DNA from: Selaginella moellendorffii
Taxonomy: Eukaryota; Streptophyta; Lycopodiopsida; Selaginellales; Selaginellaceae
Direction of reading: 5' to 3'
NCBI RefSeq assembly: GCF_000143415.4
Contig: NW_003314268.1
Coordinates: forward strand, 3,113,502 to 3,177,501
DNA length: 64,000 bases
The notes beneath the pieces were generated by a model. That model worked only from the letters and a program-made list of their open reading frames with translations. It was not told the origin of the DNA and made no database searches. Position 1 is the first letter of the stretch; every line of letters starts with the position of its first letter. This document shows positions 11,190 through 23,310 of the stretch, one piece after another. Position numbers and translations under genes: made by a program.

Positions 11190-11935
11190 CATAAAAAAAC
11201 TTGCACTAAAATTATTTGAATCTCATCTTTATCTACAAAATTATATTGATACTGATTTAATAGATATTGATGGAAGAAGTGTTGTTATAAGAATTCAACA
11301 TTTAGCTGGAAGTACTCCATATTGTTCTACAGGAATTTCAACTGGAAAACTAATTTTAGGTGGTTCTCTCCAAAACTCAATAAATGAAATAATTAGAAAG
11401 GTAATAAATAAAGCTCTTTCTAGTGAATGTTGAATTATGTCTAATAATTATGTCATTTGATATATATTAGTAACTCGTTAAAAACCCTTAAATTATTTAG
11501 AAAATATAAATATTGTTTTCAAATATTTTGAAAATTGTGATATTACTGTGACTACTTTAAGTGCTGGTTTCTCTGATCATATTTTATATAAAGGTAAATT
11601 TTTACAATCCATTGTATGAATGTACTATATATCAAAATGAATTGTAAACTTGCATTTGTTTCTGGAAAAAATAATTTATTGGAATCTCCAAATAGTGAAT
11701 ATTTTGGAGAGTGTTTTTTAGATTTGTAAAATGATGGAAATTTAGTGTTATATACTTCTAAACAAAATGTATTATGATCTCCCAATATGTATTGTTATGA
11801 CAAACCAAATTGTTTACTTTTAACTTATATTACAGTTGAAGATAATTGTAAACTGGTGAGTTACTTGACAACATATCCAAGCAGAGATTGGTGGACATTA
11901 GATTATTCTAAACATATTGGCTGCTTAAGCTAGAA
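11190..11935 (+). pseudogene. GNA-type lectin ORF, decayed copy A
   Basis: This matches 26930-27669 in block B but carries several stops (for example TAA/TGA where B has CAA and TGG near 11726 and 11776) and small indels. It also lacks the first 60 bp of the B reading frame, which is replaced here by unrelated DNA. The lectin core motif is destroyed at the Gln position. Without its partner it would not be recognisable. Confidence 0.75.
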
Positions 11936-12046
11936 TTGTCTTACTGAATAGAAAATAATTTGCTCTTCAAAATGCAATAATATTTACAAGAATTGAAGAA
12001 TCCATCCTCTTCATTCCTCTTGACCTTCAGAACTAGCAGCCAAGGG

Positions 12047-12105
12047 GGACATGACTAGAAATCATGTAGGCTTGCCCGCGCAGGTTCGAATCTGACCATG
12101 ATTTT
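12047..12105 (+). tRNA. Truncated tRNA-Ser(AGA)-like remnant
   Basis: A perfect anticodon arm, ACATGA-CTAGAAA-TCATGT, carries AGA in the anticodon position. It is followed by a class-II-like variable arm (GGCTTGCCC) and a T-arm-like CAGGTTCGAATCTG. The acceptor stem and D-arm are absent or unrecognisable, so it cannot be a working tRNA. Block B keeps the anticodon arm but has lost the T-arm (27780-27820). Confidence 0.5.
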
Positions 12106-12125
12106 CTTCATTTTCTTTTAATCAC

Positions 12126-12473
12126 CTCCACCACTGCCGCCTCTTGTATCCTTGTCATGCCGCTCAACGTTCCTCCTCCTCCTCCTCCCGCTGCCACTGT
12201 CTTCTTTCTCTTGGCTCACAGTGCCACTGTGGATGCCGGCCTTGAATTTCCTCCTCCTCCTCCCAGCCTCATCTTTCCCTTCCCGGGCCCCCGGACCAAA
12301 TGCTCTAGATCACTGCCATCACTAAACTCATCGCTGCCATTGTGCTCCACCATCTCCTTGACATGCCCCCTCTTGAGATGGAGGTTGAGCTTGTACTCAT
12401 AGAACTTGTCACAACCTTTGTAAGGGCATGCGAATGGTCGACCAGTGCCGGTTGCTGCTGCTGCTGCTGCTGG
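12126..12473 (-). pseudogene. 3' fragment of the YY1-type zinc-finger gene
   Basis: It corresponds to 28066-28412 of block B, the last exon of the YY1 gene, from the fifth zinc finger to the Gly/Lys-rich segment. The acidic tail and stop codon are deleted: the sequence jumps from a spot equivalent to 27850 to 28067 at a CACC microhomology. The other end stops at a run of CTG near 12465. No promoter or upstream exons are present. Confidence 0.85.
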
Positions 12474-12760
12474 TTAGAGAAAAGCCGGGAAGGGACTCGA
12501 CAAATGCTCATTCTCTTCTGAACAACGAACACGGTCCAAGCAGCATCCGAAGAATTCTGGGATGTACAAACCGCGAGACACAAGTGATGAGACAACAATA
12601 ATGATGGCGACGATGGCTTATCTTCTTCTCTGAAGGAAACAGAAGGGAGGAAAAAATCTCCCAGCATCAAGTCTTTGTTGTTTTTGCAAGTGCAGTTCAA
12701 GTTCTAGTGGCATTTCCCTCAACCAGTGTGACATCTAACTTGCTTAAGGTGGTCGATCCA
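12474..12760. other. Unassigned DNA at the edge of block A
   Basis: No match to block B and no convincing gene. The transposon-derived inverted repeat begins near 12760. Confidence 0.4.
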
Positions 12761-14158
12761 ATCAATCTCCTCTATGTATTTATATTATCTCTAATGGGTT
12801 TAGTGAGAACTAAACCAAATAAAAGGAGAGAACTACCATAAGTAATTTAATAAGTCTCTAAGTTGGAGAGACTATGCTCTTTAGAGGATGGGCAAGGTAT
12901 AGTGAGCCTTTGGTATTAAACTATTGACAAATATTGGCTAGGTGTCAAGGATGAAAAATGGTAATCAATGATGAGTTTATTTTATAAAATGGTTTATCAT
13001 TCAATGAGAATATCAAACTTTGTATATGTGTGGTGGAGTTGGGAGACATAAATCCCTAAGCCCCAAAGTCAAGTAGAAAGGGTGCCACATGGTAATGGTT
13101 GAAGTGGAAGTCCAACAAGCATAACATATATGGACCAAAGGCTTTGACTTGGAAAGTCGAAAGTGAGAGTGGAACTCCAAATGAAATGCTCGAGGATGAG
13201 TACGAAACAATTGATGAATGAGTCTCTAAAAAGGGACACAAAAAGGATTGACATATGGCAAGTGTCATAATACACGGAAGTGTCAGAAATGAGTTTGAAA
13301 AGGAGTCCAAGAAGGACTCGAGATGGAGTCCAAGGACCTGAGATGGAGTTTAAGAAGGACTTGAGATGGAGTTCGAGATGGACCTGAAAAGGAGTCCGAG
13401 ATGGAGTCCAAGATGGACCTGAGATGGAGTTTAAGATGGACCCAAGATGGAGTCCGAAATGAATCCAAGATGGAGTTTGAGATGGACCTGAGATGGAGTC
13501 CGAGATGGATCCAAGATGGAGTCTGAGATGGACTTGACATCGAGTTCGAGATGGACCCGAGGTTGAGTCCGAGATGGACCTGAGATGGAGTCTAAGGTCG
13601 AGTCTAAGATGGAGTCTGAGGTCGAGTCTGAGATGGACCTGAGATGGAGTACAAGGTCAAGGTCGAGAAAGAGATTGAGACCGAGACCGAGACTAAGTCC
13701 AAGACCAAGACTAAGTCCGAGACCAAGTCCGATCAAGTCTAATTTTGAGTCCAATAGTGAAAGCCTAAAGTGTTTATCTCCCAAACCCTAGGGGGTTTGG
13801 TTTGGTGAGTTCCAAAAGTATAGTAAAGGGGAGGACTCTAGTGGAGTCAATTTGGCCAAGAAAAACCAATGTAACTAAGGAAGGTTATACCCATATGTTG
13901 GGTGATGATATAACCACTAAAGAGTCCAATGCTAAAGTAAATATAAATAAATAAGTAGAGTAGCTTGGTGAAGTGTTCAAGAGCTAGCACTAGCTCCCTT
14001 AAGAAAGTAAATGGTCAATGCTCCCAATCCAAATATGGGTGGCACTACATACGTGGATACCTAGTGTGGCTTATTGAAACCTCGCTCTAGCCATATAGCT
14101 AGAGCACCTAAAGGTGGAAGGTGGGGGAGAGTACCCACGAGGCTCGTGTATGACCATG
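12760..14158 (+). mobile_element. LTR-element 3' end, left arm of a large palindrome (LTR from 13040, truncated)
   Basis: From 12760 to 13039 lies the internal end of a coding-poor LTR element with a purine-rich tract (GTGGTGGAGT) just before the LTR. The LTR starts at 13040 (related copies begin TGTGAGACACAAATCC) and carries a minisatellite, then unique LTR sequence, and breaks off at 14158. The whole arm is repeated in inverse orientation at 14159-16050. Confidence 0.7.
13285..13735. repeat. Minisatellite inside LTR
   Basis: Degenerate tandem units of about 11-12 bp, GAGATGGAGTCC alternating with GAGATGGACCT/CCC, grading at the right end into 6-bp GAGACC units. Because units are multiples of 3 on average, long meaningless open frames appear on both strands. 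The same repeat marks every LTR of this family in the window. Confidence 0.85.
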
Positions 14159-15569
14159 TGTAAGTGACTAAATTTTCCATTCTACTTTAGTCATTTAACC
14201 ATACCTTCAAACACTTAAAGGAGTGTCATTCACAACCTTCATAAGTCCAATTCAAGACTTAAGGACTTGCTAGCCCCAAAAATGGCATTCATGCCACTCA
14301 ACCATTGCACTTGGTCCAAGTGCTCCACGTGTCCGATCCCATGACCAACACCCCAAGGTACCACCGACATACTAGCCCATTACGCTAAGGCCATGCCCAT
14401 TCACCTTGGTCACACTAGTGGTCCAACACCACTTCTCAAAGATTGGGCCATCCGTCCATGAGTGACCATCCTAGGTCCATTCCTTAGCATCCTTAAGATG
14501 CCCATAGACATGGGGAACAGCCTTCCCCAATATCCCTTTAACAATCCCCACCAAGATCCTTTTTTGTCCATGGTTGTGTTCACCAACACTACCACTGGAT
14601 CAAGGCCCACAAGCCTGACCACTAAGTCCCACTGTCCTCAGGGACTTCCTCACCACATGACCATATCATTAGTCACTACACCAGCGAATCACTACTCTTC
14701 CTTTCTATAGTCTAGGACTTTGGGGAGAACATTTCGGAACACCATGGCCCTACGCGAGCCTCATAGGTACTCTCCCCACCTTTTGCCTTTTGGTGCTCTA
14801 ATCGTGGGCTTAGAGCAAGGTTCCATTGAGCCATGCCAAGTATCCAAGTAGGTAGTGCCACCCACACTTGGATTGGGAGCATTGACCATTTGATCTCCCA
14901 GAGGAACTAGAGTTGGCTCTTGAACACTTCACAAAGCTACCCCACTTGTTAGTTTGTATTCACTCTAGCCTTGGACTTCCCAGTGGTTATCCCATCACCT
15001 AACACCTGAGTATAGTCTTCCTGGGCCAAACTGGCATTTCCTGGCCAAATTGGCTCCAGTGGAGTCCTCCCCCTACTATACTTTTGGAGCTCACCAAACC
15101 CCCTAGGGTCTGGGAGACGAACGCTTTGGGCTTTCACCCTCTCAGACTCAAACTCGGCCTTGGACTCGGACTCGGACTCGGGATTGGGCTCGGTCTTGGC
15201 CTCGGTCTCGGTCTTGATCTCGGTCTCAATCTCGGTTTCGGTTTTAGTCACGGTCTCGGTCTCGGTCTCGACTTCGGACTCTGTCTTGGACTCCATCTCG
15301 GGTCCATCTTGGACTCCATCTCAGACTCCATCTCAGGTCCATCTCGTGTTATATGTTGGTCCTGTTGTGTCCCTTTTCTAAAGACTCTTTTATTGCTCAC
15401 TTCATGCTCATTCCTTGAGCACTCTGCTGGGAGTTCCACTCCCGCTCTCGACATTTCAAGTTAGAGCCTTTTAGTCCAAACGTGTTATGCTCGTTTGGCT
15501 TTCGCTCCAGCCATTACCACATGGCACTCTTTTGGCTCTACTTTAGGGCTTAGGGATTTGTGTCTCACA
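14159..15569 (-). mobile_element. LTR of the minisatellite family, reverse orientation
   Basis: It begins TGTAAGTGACTAAATT and ends GTGTCTCACA, the complement of the LTR start, 1411 bp. It is the 3' LTR of a minus-strand element whose internal region continues rightward from 15570. No target-site duplication is visible at its left side because it abuts the broken forward LTR, which creates a near-perfect head-to-head palindrome. Confidence 0.75.
15150..15346. repeat. Minisatellite inside reverse LTR
   Basis: Complement of the GAGATGGAGTCC and GAGACC units, shorter than in the left arm. Confidence 0.8.
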
Positions 15570-18500
15570 ACTCCACTACCCATAGACGAAGTTCGATGTT
15601 CTCATCGAACGATAAACCATTTTATAAAGTAACACTAGCATGTATTACCTTTTCCATCCTTGGCACCTAGCCAATATTCATCAACATTTGACACCGAAGG
15701 CTCACCATGCCTTGTCCAACCTCTAAGGAGCATAGTGTTTCCAACATAAAGACTCATTTGACCACTTCAAGTGGTTCTCTCCCTTTTATTGGTTTAGCTC
15801 TGGCTAAACCCATTAGAAACACCTTTTCTAGCTCAATCCCACTACTCATTCTTGAGTAGTCTCAACTTTTATTGACATAACCAATTCACTTTGGAACTTT
15901 TAATTTTGACCTCTTGAAGTCAATTTCCTTGGTGTTTCCAACACCTTTCATTGCACATATTATGCAACTTCACTTCCCCATCCTAGGAAGTTCTCCATTT
16001 GAGGGCACCATCATCCTCCTTTCTATTTTGTGCCACCTTTGGCACTAAGTTCCAGCTATCGTAAGTTGTGCTAGAGCTATTCACGGCCCTATCATTTGGC
16101 TACTTTGCTACTCCCTTCTTTGGAGCTTTCACCTTTGCCAACTTGGAGCAATTGGGAATCCATTTTTGGAAGCACACTTCCTTTCTCACAATCCGTTAGC
16201 ATCCAACACATTAATGTCCCATGCCTAACTTTGCCATTTGGATTCCTTCCAATGAACTCCATGGCCCACACTTGGCCACTAGTTTTTTTTGCTTTTATCC
16301 ATTGATTGTTGCACTGAGCAACATAAGATCACTACCTCCATTCTCGAGGTATCCTTTTGGTTTCATGGCAAAAGCTCTACTTGGCTAAGTCCAGAGGGTG
16401 CTCACCCCTAGTAGGTCTCTTTAACATTTTCTGCTACGGGCTTTGTTTATGGCCCAACTTTGCAACCCTCCCATAGGTCTTTCCTAGAGACTACTTTTTT
16501 GGATTTACTATACCATCATATTGGCACAACTGATTTCCCTTTATGTCCTTCCCACTTGGTCACCTTGACCAAGCCACACCATTATCAATAGTTCAAATCA
16601 ACACTTTGAACTAGAAATCATATTCCTTAACCTAAATAAGGACTTTGTCCTTGTTTAGCCACAAGATCACCTAGTGATCTCATCTTGACCCCTTAACAAA
16701 TCTACCAATAGAAACTAAGTCCTCTAGACCCTTTTAAATTGTTGACTATGACCCCAGGGGCATCCCCCACACTTGGCGGTGTGCCCAAGCTAGCCCTTTC
16801 GACTAAGGATCCATAGCAACTAAGACTGGGTGTCCCCATTTCATTCACCACGTCTTTGGTGCCTTTTGTACCAAAGTATTCAAGTTAGATATGCCGAGCT
16901 TTCACTCTAAGCAATCTAATTGTGCATCACGACTCTGAGGCATCCCTTGCTTGGCGGTATGCCCAAGCCAATCTCCTCATTGAAAGTCCATGACCACCAA
17001 AATATGAGTGTCTTCATATTCCAAACCATCACCACGCTCTAGTGATTTGGGACTCAAACCCAAGCACTAGAGGGTCGGGACTCGAACCCAACCTCCATAT
17101 ATGCATCTACGAACAACATCACACATGATGCCTAGCGTGACTCCCCACACCGGTGCACCAATTTATATCCAAAGCACGCTACGGATCATAGCTTAGGAAC
17201 CTAGTCCCTCCAAATTGCCAAGTCCTCTCATTTGACAAGTCTATGATCATGCATAGACTCCTCCATGTTTGGCCCCATGGGCCACCCCTTTTGAAGTTAA
17301 CACCTTTAACTAGGGGATTTGTTCCCCTGCATTCTCGCTTAGCAAGTCATCTGACCAATGTAACATAGTTTCATGCATAAGCGTGAAAGTCCTTGACCAT
17401 CGACTTTCATTCAAAATCATCCTTTTGAACACTCGGGAACTACTTCCCAAACCTTAATAACATTGCCTTATAGCAAACTTCAAGACCATGCTTTTGCTGT
17501 GCCACTCTAATTTCGCGCATTCTATAAACCATTTACATTTGGCTTTCTAGATACTATGCCACCTAAAATTGTCTTTGGGAACTTTGAAGGAATTCTATCC
17601 CTTAGCTTGTTAAGGCCTCTCCTTTCGCAAGCTTTCTAATTGCTATATGGTCTAGTGTGGACAATTTTATGCTTTAGACTCTTCATGGCACCACGGTTGC
17701 TAGTAATAACATGCTCGAGCGCCCACTTGATTCTTCACTCTCAACTGACATAACCACCTTTAGTTATGCTCTTCAATTCCTATGGTTTGGTTCAATCCTC
17801 TTACTACTTGCTTTTAGCCTCACACATTTCCTTCGGTTATTTGCCTCCAAACTAGGAGGATAGATTTGCACTTTCTACCATGCCTTAGCAAGTATTCTTA
17901 AGAATGAACCTACCCAATAGCCTAGGGAATGGTTTCTCAATCCGGGTATGTTCACCTTATAATCCCACACACCAAGATTAATGTTGCTATATATGGGCTT
18001 TTATATGCCCATCACTAACCTTTGCCAAAATTCCATTTTTGGCTTTGTTTAATTCGAGTAGATGGACTTCTTCCGTCATTGCAACATTTGACATTTGGAT
18101 AGCATCTTTTATTCATCATTCACTAAGGACTTAGTCCCTTGGGCCTTATTTATTGCCCTCGTGACATCAAACAACACCTCCTGGTGTTCTAGAGTGTTTG
18201 GGTGTCCTAATGATGGCATCTTTGCCAATGAGCATTCCCTTTTACGACATTGACTTACTATATTGGCACATAAGTAATTTATCCCCCTATAAGAGTATAT
18301 CTAACTTTCTTATGCCATTAAAAAGTCTTGGGTAGTTACCTACTACCAGTTTAACCAAATATTTTACACCTTTTGTTTAGTTGCCTCATAGTTATTAAGT
18401 CCTACAACTCATTGTTAGTGCTTCCACACCTCCATCATTATCTGGGTCACCACACTCAAACTATATACCTTCCAGCTTAGGCTATGCCATTTCCATTTCC

Positions 18501-19150
18501 ATTAGGATTCCTTTGGGAAAGGGTTCTCATAAACCCGCCAACTCACATTAAAGCATCAAACCTTGACACATTCAGTGTCTTCACACCATCGGCTCCATGA
18601 GCTTACCTTTATAACACTTCTTACTTGTGTCTATATCCTTGCCAAGACCAATACAGTTCTTTCTCATGCCAACTATCTGTTAGTACTGAACCATAGAGTT
18701 TACTCACAACTTTGTGTCAAAGTTGTTTTCTTCTAGGAACACGTTCCCTACAACTTTAGTATAGCACATTCCACCATCGATGAGATACTCACTGTTCTCA
18801 TACTTGGATCCTATGATCCTTCCCAACCTTCATGGGGCACAACACATCTTAGTCCAAATGCTTTTAGCAATCCTTAATCATTCGACTCTACTTGAGTCAT
18901 CTAGCATTTTTGTACTTTAAAATCCAATGACCCATAAAGTCCTATTTGAGGTGCCAGCTCGTTGGAATACAATTTCTTGTATTCATGTCCTACTCACAAA
19001 GACCATCTTTGCAAGTGTCACTCCAACACTTAATGTTGTTCCTTGGGGCACCTTGCCCCTTTGGACTACTTGTTCATGTGATGAGAATACCAACTCATCC
19101 TCTAAGTACACCCCTAACTCCTTGGGTTGTTCCAGCATTTATCAACCAAA
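15570..19150 (-). mobile_element. Internal region of a coding-poor LTR element (LARD-like)
   Basis: The first 480 bp mirror 12560-13039, so this is the internal part of the element whose LTR is 14159-15569. Across 3.5 kb I find no open frame above about 70 codons and no gag, protease or polymerase motif on either strand. Long LTRs plus a non-coding interior fit a non-autonomous large retrotransposon derivative. It joins directly to a gypsy reverse-transcriptase fragment near 19150; no matching 5' LTR is seen. Confidence 0.55.
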
Positions 19151-19983
19151 TGGTGTACGAAAAGCAGTCTTAAGAATATCTTCTTCGGCCATCGGTACTT
19201 GCCAATACCCAGAAGCAAGATCTAGCTTGGTGAACCAACGACTTCGCCCCAGACGATTCAAGAGAGATCAGCAGTGTGAGGAAGAGGATACACATCTGGG
19301 ATCATCACTTCGTTTAACGGACGATAGTCGATGCAGAAACGAATACTCCCATCAGACTTTGTCACAAGATGAGGTTCACATGCCCAAGGACTCCGCGACT
19401 TCCGAATAACACCCTTCTCTAGCATTTCCTTGACGTTTGCTCGTAAAATCTTGATCTCCTTGGGTGACCGACGATGAACAGGAACCTTGATTGGACGAGC
19501 ATCCCCGGTTGGAATCGGATGACGTGTGGCAATCTTGGCCCCAGACGATAAGTCAAATTCAAAGAGATCAGAATACTCCTTCATGAGCCGGTCAACTACT
19601 GCAACACAAAGATCGTCGGAGGGATCGGAAAAGGGAAAAACAAAACAAGATGGAAACACAAAAGGAAAGAGTGGGGGAACAAAAGTAATGGAAGCAGAGG
19701 TAGAAGTAGAGGGACGAAGAGGTATGGAAGTGAGAGGAATGGATGAAACATAAAAAAGTATGAGACAAGGGGGAGAAGCCTCAAAGTCACACTTGGCATG
19801 ATTGCGCTGCAACCAATCCATACCAAGAATGAGGTCAAAAGCTTGACTCGGCACCACCCGCAACGGCTGCAACTCAAGCTCGAGATCGCCCACACGCACA
19901 ACCAGGTCCACCTCATCCTGTGCATATGCATGTGTACGGCCATTGCCATAAAGAATGAAAACTGGTTCTGCCGCACGACGCAA
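19140..19983 (-). pseudogene. gypsy protease-reverse transcriptase fragment
   Basis: The open frame from 19983 contains the C-terminal part of a retroviral-type aspartic protease (LILGMDWLQRN) and then reverse transcriptase motifs (KGVIRKSRSPWACEPHLV, RFCIDYRPLNEV, VYPLP). A frameshift near 19260 is followed in another frame by TKLDLASGYWQVP and FRTPFG. The polymerase catalytic YXDD motif is missing because the element is truncated. Confidence 0.85.
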
Positions 19984-20195
19984 GTGTAAACGACAACGTG
20001 TGGCAACAAGTTAAGCAATAGAAGATAAACTCGAACCTGTATCAACCAACACGGAGAGAATAATAGGAGACCTCTTGTTATAAAAACGAGCTTGGAAAGT
20101 AAACACTGGATGAACCGGTGCTGAGTGAACCCCTTGATGATACTCCCGAAAGAAAGATGAAGGGGTCACTAACTTATTTGCGCAAGGTCCCTCCG

Positions 20196-21126
20196 TTACT
20201 CACGCGACTCCTCGTTTCCCGGATGCATCTCGGTGTCCAGACCTTCCACTGCAGCAGCACCCACGGGACGTTGCTGACGCCAAGGTCTCCACCCAGGAAA
20301 TGGAGGTCGCCAATCCGGAAAACGACGACAACACCGATAAGTATGACCAACTTCATCACACGCCCAGCAGCGAACATCACGGCCACGACCACGTCCTCGC
20401 ACTTGTCCTTGGACTCGAGCAGCAGCAGCATCAACCTCCATTGGAACAGGACCATCACCCATAGGAAGTGGAGCGGAAGGATGTGCAGCGAGAAGTGGAA
20501 GAGGCGACGTCTCATAACGTTGTGCCAAGAAAAGAGCATCGTCAAGGGTGGCAGGAGCAAGTGTATGCACAAATCCGACAAGATCTTGACGAAGTGCTGG
20601 CCACAACATTCCTAGCTTGATCCACTCCGACATATTTGGCTCCACACGAAGCAAAAGACTTCGGAAACGAACACCAAATTGCATCACTGACTCAGATGGC
20701 CCTTGGCAAAGACGATGCAATTGTTGGAAAGCATCATCACAATCATCGGCATGTCCGAAGGTGCGTTTGAAGACATCCGGGAGAACACTCCAATCCCCAC
20801 GAGTGGCTGTGCTCAAACCATTGTACCACTACAATGCCGTCCCTTGGAGACACGTGGGAAACTCAGCAACCGTCGAGCACCATCCCAAGAATGATATGTG
20901 GCAATCACCGTGAAGTGATCAAACCATGGTATATATCATCCCCAGGATTCCTACGAAAGAACTCCGGCCGAACGCGAGGATTGGCACCAAGAGCAAGAGG
21001 AGTTGGACCACGTGCTGTGAATGTCGCCATCAATTGAGTTTGGTTGTTCAATTGCAAGTGCATAGCATCAAGCAATTGGACCAACTACTACTCGAGAGTC
21101 AAAGGAGGAGATTGCTGATTTGCCAT
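20196..21126 (-). pseudogene. gypsy gag
   Basis: The reading begins with ATG at 21126 (minus), hits stops after about 12 codons, and is frameshifted near 20930. From 20816 a 206-codon frame is open and contains a capsid-like region and a CCHC zinc knuckle (CWACDEVGHTYRCC). It encodes the nucleocapsid-like structural protein of the element. Stops in the first part show it is not functional. Confidence 0.8.
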
Positions 21127-21352
21127 GGAGACGAATGAAAAAGAAAAAGAAGAGAAATGACAAAAAACTAAAAGGAAATGGTAGATCTAGACAATGCAAA
21201 AGCTAAATCTAAACCAAAATCCTGAAAGGAAAGAACAAAAAGAAGGAAATGGAAAAAGCTAGATCTAGACAATGCAAAAGCTAGATCTAAACCAAAATCC
21301 CAAATCCAAGCACTCCTCAAGGACAATCAAAGGTGCCCCTCACCTCCACCAA

Positions 21353-21527
21353 TGTGAGTGCTTGGAATATGGAAAGAGAATACAGAAATGTGCATATCAA
21401 TTAGCCCAAAAACCCTAGCTTATATACAGGAGCGAGTGGTCCAGATTGAAACTAATCCGACAGCTACCAAAATCCCACTACGCTAATATTAGTATATGGC
21501 ATCGTAACCGTACACTTGGCCCTCACA
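21353..21527 (-). repeat. 5' LTR of the minus-strand gypsy element (175 bp)
   Basis: Starts (minus strand) TGTGAGGGCCAAGTGTAC and ends CACTCACA, with a TATATAAGC-like box inside. Unusually short for a gag-pol element. Confidence 0.85.
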
Positions 21528-22671
21528 GTTTTGATTTGCTTAGAGTAGTGTAGAATATACTTGGATATTCTAGGATATTCTACTATCTAATGATTGTTAT
21601 TCACTTAGATTAATCTTGTATTTGTAATTTTAATAGATATAATTATAATTTATAAGCTTTCCTAAATACTTCCTTGTATATTCTAGTTTATTTAATGGTT
21701 GATATGTAATAAGATTAGTCTTTATTAACTTCCAGTTAATCAATTATATTATTAAATAATAAGCAATACTATTAAGCAAACCAAATGTTGCTGCATGCAG
21801 CATGCAGAAAATTATTATAATTTTAATTATCGGAAAATTTATATTATTTAGACTTATTTAATAGCAAAGTAGTATAAGAATTATAATTACAATGTTTAAG
21901 GCACTTTTTTCTGTTTTTTTTTCTTAAATATCACATTTTTAGAGGTAGGCTAGAGGTAGATAAACACACTAGATGGCATATTTTAACTCTTGATTTTATG
22001 TGTTCCGATCATATATACAATTTTCCTATTGGGAGTTTGCTGAGGGAAGTTTATTCTCCCTCACTATAACACTTTTTTGTGGTGTTTTTATATAGTTTTA
22101 GATATGGTTTCACATCAATTTCCCAAAGTATTTTCCAATAACAGCAATATAAATTTTAATTGAGGACATAATAGAACTTTAAGGAAGGCTTGCCCATATT
22201 GTGGAGGTTACATTAATGCAAACTATATAGATCAAATTGTTGGAGAGCATCGATAATATTCCAAAAATTTCATATTTGAAAGATCCATCTTGCAATTCTT
22301 AGTGAATAATATTGAGTTTTTTGTTTACCTACATAGGCAAGTAAACACTTTCAAGGATGGATGAGTTAAAGACATTGCTGTTTGATATTGGATAATATAG
22401 GCTTATAATAAACTGGGTAGATTAGATGGTCGGCTGTGACATGAATAATTTGATCAAACTATAATCTATATGAATAATTATATAGCATATAAACTCTAGA
22501 AAACTATTTGGATAACAATGTTTCTGTGAAAAATAATTTATATACTATATACCATATGAAAATGAAAATTAATACATAATGCAAAAATTATATTAAAAAA
22601 ACAATACCAAAAGGATAACCGCACACCAAATTTGCAGGTGTGTTTGATCGCTTCGTGGAGTCTGGACAGTG

Positions 22672-22679
22672 GCTCCAGT
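22672..22679 (+). other. Empty hAT target site
   Basis: Single GCTCCAGT with flanks identical to those outside the hAT element in block A (GGACAGTG on the left, GACTTGGCTTGTG on the right). It shows the uninserted state. Confidence 0.92.
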
Positions 22680-22963
22680 GACTTGGCTTGTGACATGCTC
22701 ATGGTCAAGCTCTATTGCAGTGCAGGCCTGTGGAAGGAGCAATCGCTCGTTTTGTGGCAGCCAAGTTTGGCATTTCCTGGATTGTCAATGGACAAGCAAA
22801 CAGGTGGCATTGTAGTGGCTACACTCGGCAGTGCAGCGTGGGAGTAGAGACAAGATCGAGGTATAGTTTCAAGAGATCGCGAAAAGATCTTTACATATAC
22901 TTCCAGCACAGCTATAAAAAATTGGAAAACCTGAATTTCTCAAGTGTTTATCGTTGGCTGAGC

Positions 22964-23004
22964 GTGTTCGACAAGATGAAATTCCGGGGCTCTTTTGGAC
23001 TGTG
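22964..23004 (+). other. 41-bp inverted filler at a deletion junction
   Basis: These 41 bp equal the complement of 5779-5819 in block A. On the left the sequence matches block A up to 4486 (GGCTGAGCG) and on the right from about 7347 (CACCTGGAGG). A deletion of roughly 2.86 kb was thus repaired with a short inverted copy of the deleted DNA, with 1-3 bp overlaps at the edges. Confidence 0.85.
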
Positions 23005-23310
23005 CTCACCTGGAGGTAATGTCTCGTTTGTTTTTTTTCTGTGCAAACATCAAGGTGGCCGTGGTATTTGTTCGCACAGGGTGTCCTTTACATCGACCAG
23101 ATGACTCCAAAATCACTGAACTCAATTGGACAAGAACTTTTGATAAGAGATTCCATAATTGTTCGTCCCGATGCGGTTAAAGACAAACTGTTAAGTTTGA
23201 TTCCGCTCGTCTCCTGCGAAGATGCTCGGTTCGATTACGCGCTCCGTTTTCAACTTACTGGAAACTCCAGCTGGCGAAGAACAATAAGCCTAAAAGCGAA
23301 TCCAACCGAG
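23005..23310 (+). pseudogene. Peptide deformylase 3' remnant, copy B
   Basis: Only the end of the HEYDHLEG exon (CACCTGGAG) and the two downstream exons remain, and the last exon has lost its first 20 residues and its acceptor (junction near 23160). The sequence matches 7350-7700 of block A. No catalytic motif survives. Confidence 0.8.

Larger units (their letters stand above)
558..12473. repeat. Segmental duplication, block A
   Basis: This stretch recurs in the same orientation at 21528-28412 (block B). Matching landmarks in order are the AT-rich leader (558-1620 versus 21530-22672), a short shared coding-like piece (4234-4486 versus 22680-22963), the peptide deformylase tail, the lipase gene, the downstream flank, an AT-rich lectin ORF, a tRNA-Ser-like scrap and the 3' part of the YY1 gene. 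Block A is longer because it carries a hAT element and a MITE and keeps about 2.9 kb that B has lost. It ends inside the YY1 reading frame, which is complete only at B, so A looks like the derived copy. Confidence 0.9.
19150..21527 (-). mobile_element. Truncated Ty3/gypsy retrotransposon, minus strand
   Basis: Reading right to left: 5' LTR 21353-21527, primer-binding region TTGGTGGAGGTGAGGGGCAC, gag, aspartic protease and the first half of reverse transcriptase, then abrupt replacement by the LARD-like interior near 19150. The LTR is a close relative of those at 48458-48630 and 54131-54300. RNase H, integrase and the 3' LTR are absent. The 5' LTR end (21527) is exactly where block B similarity begins. 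Confidence 0.85.

Noticed and set aside
13285-13735. CRISPR-like array
   Set aside because: Units are contiguous without spacers and degenerate; this is a minisatellite in plant nuclear DNA.
17072-17093. tRNA B-box-like sequence GGTTCGAGTCC on the minus strand
   Set aside because: No acceptor, D or anticodon arm can be drawn around it, and it lies within the repetitive LTR-element interior.
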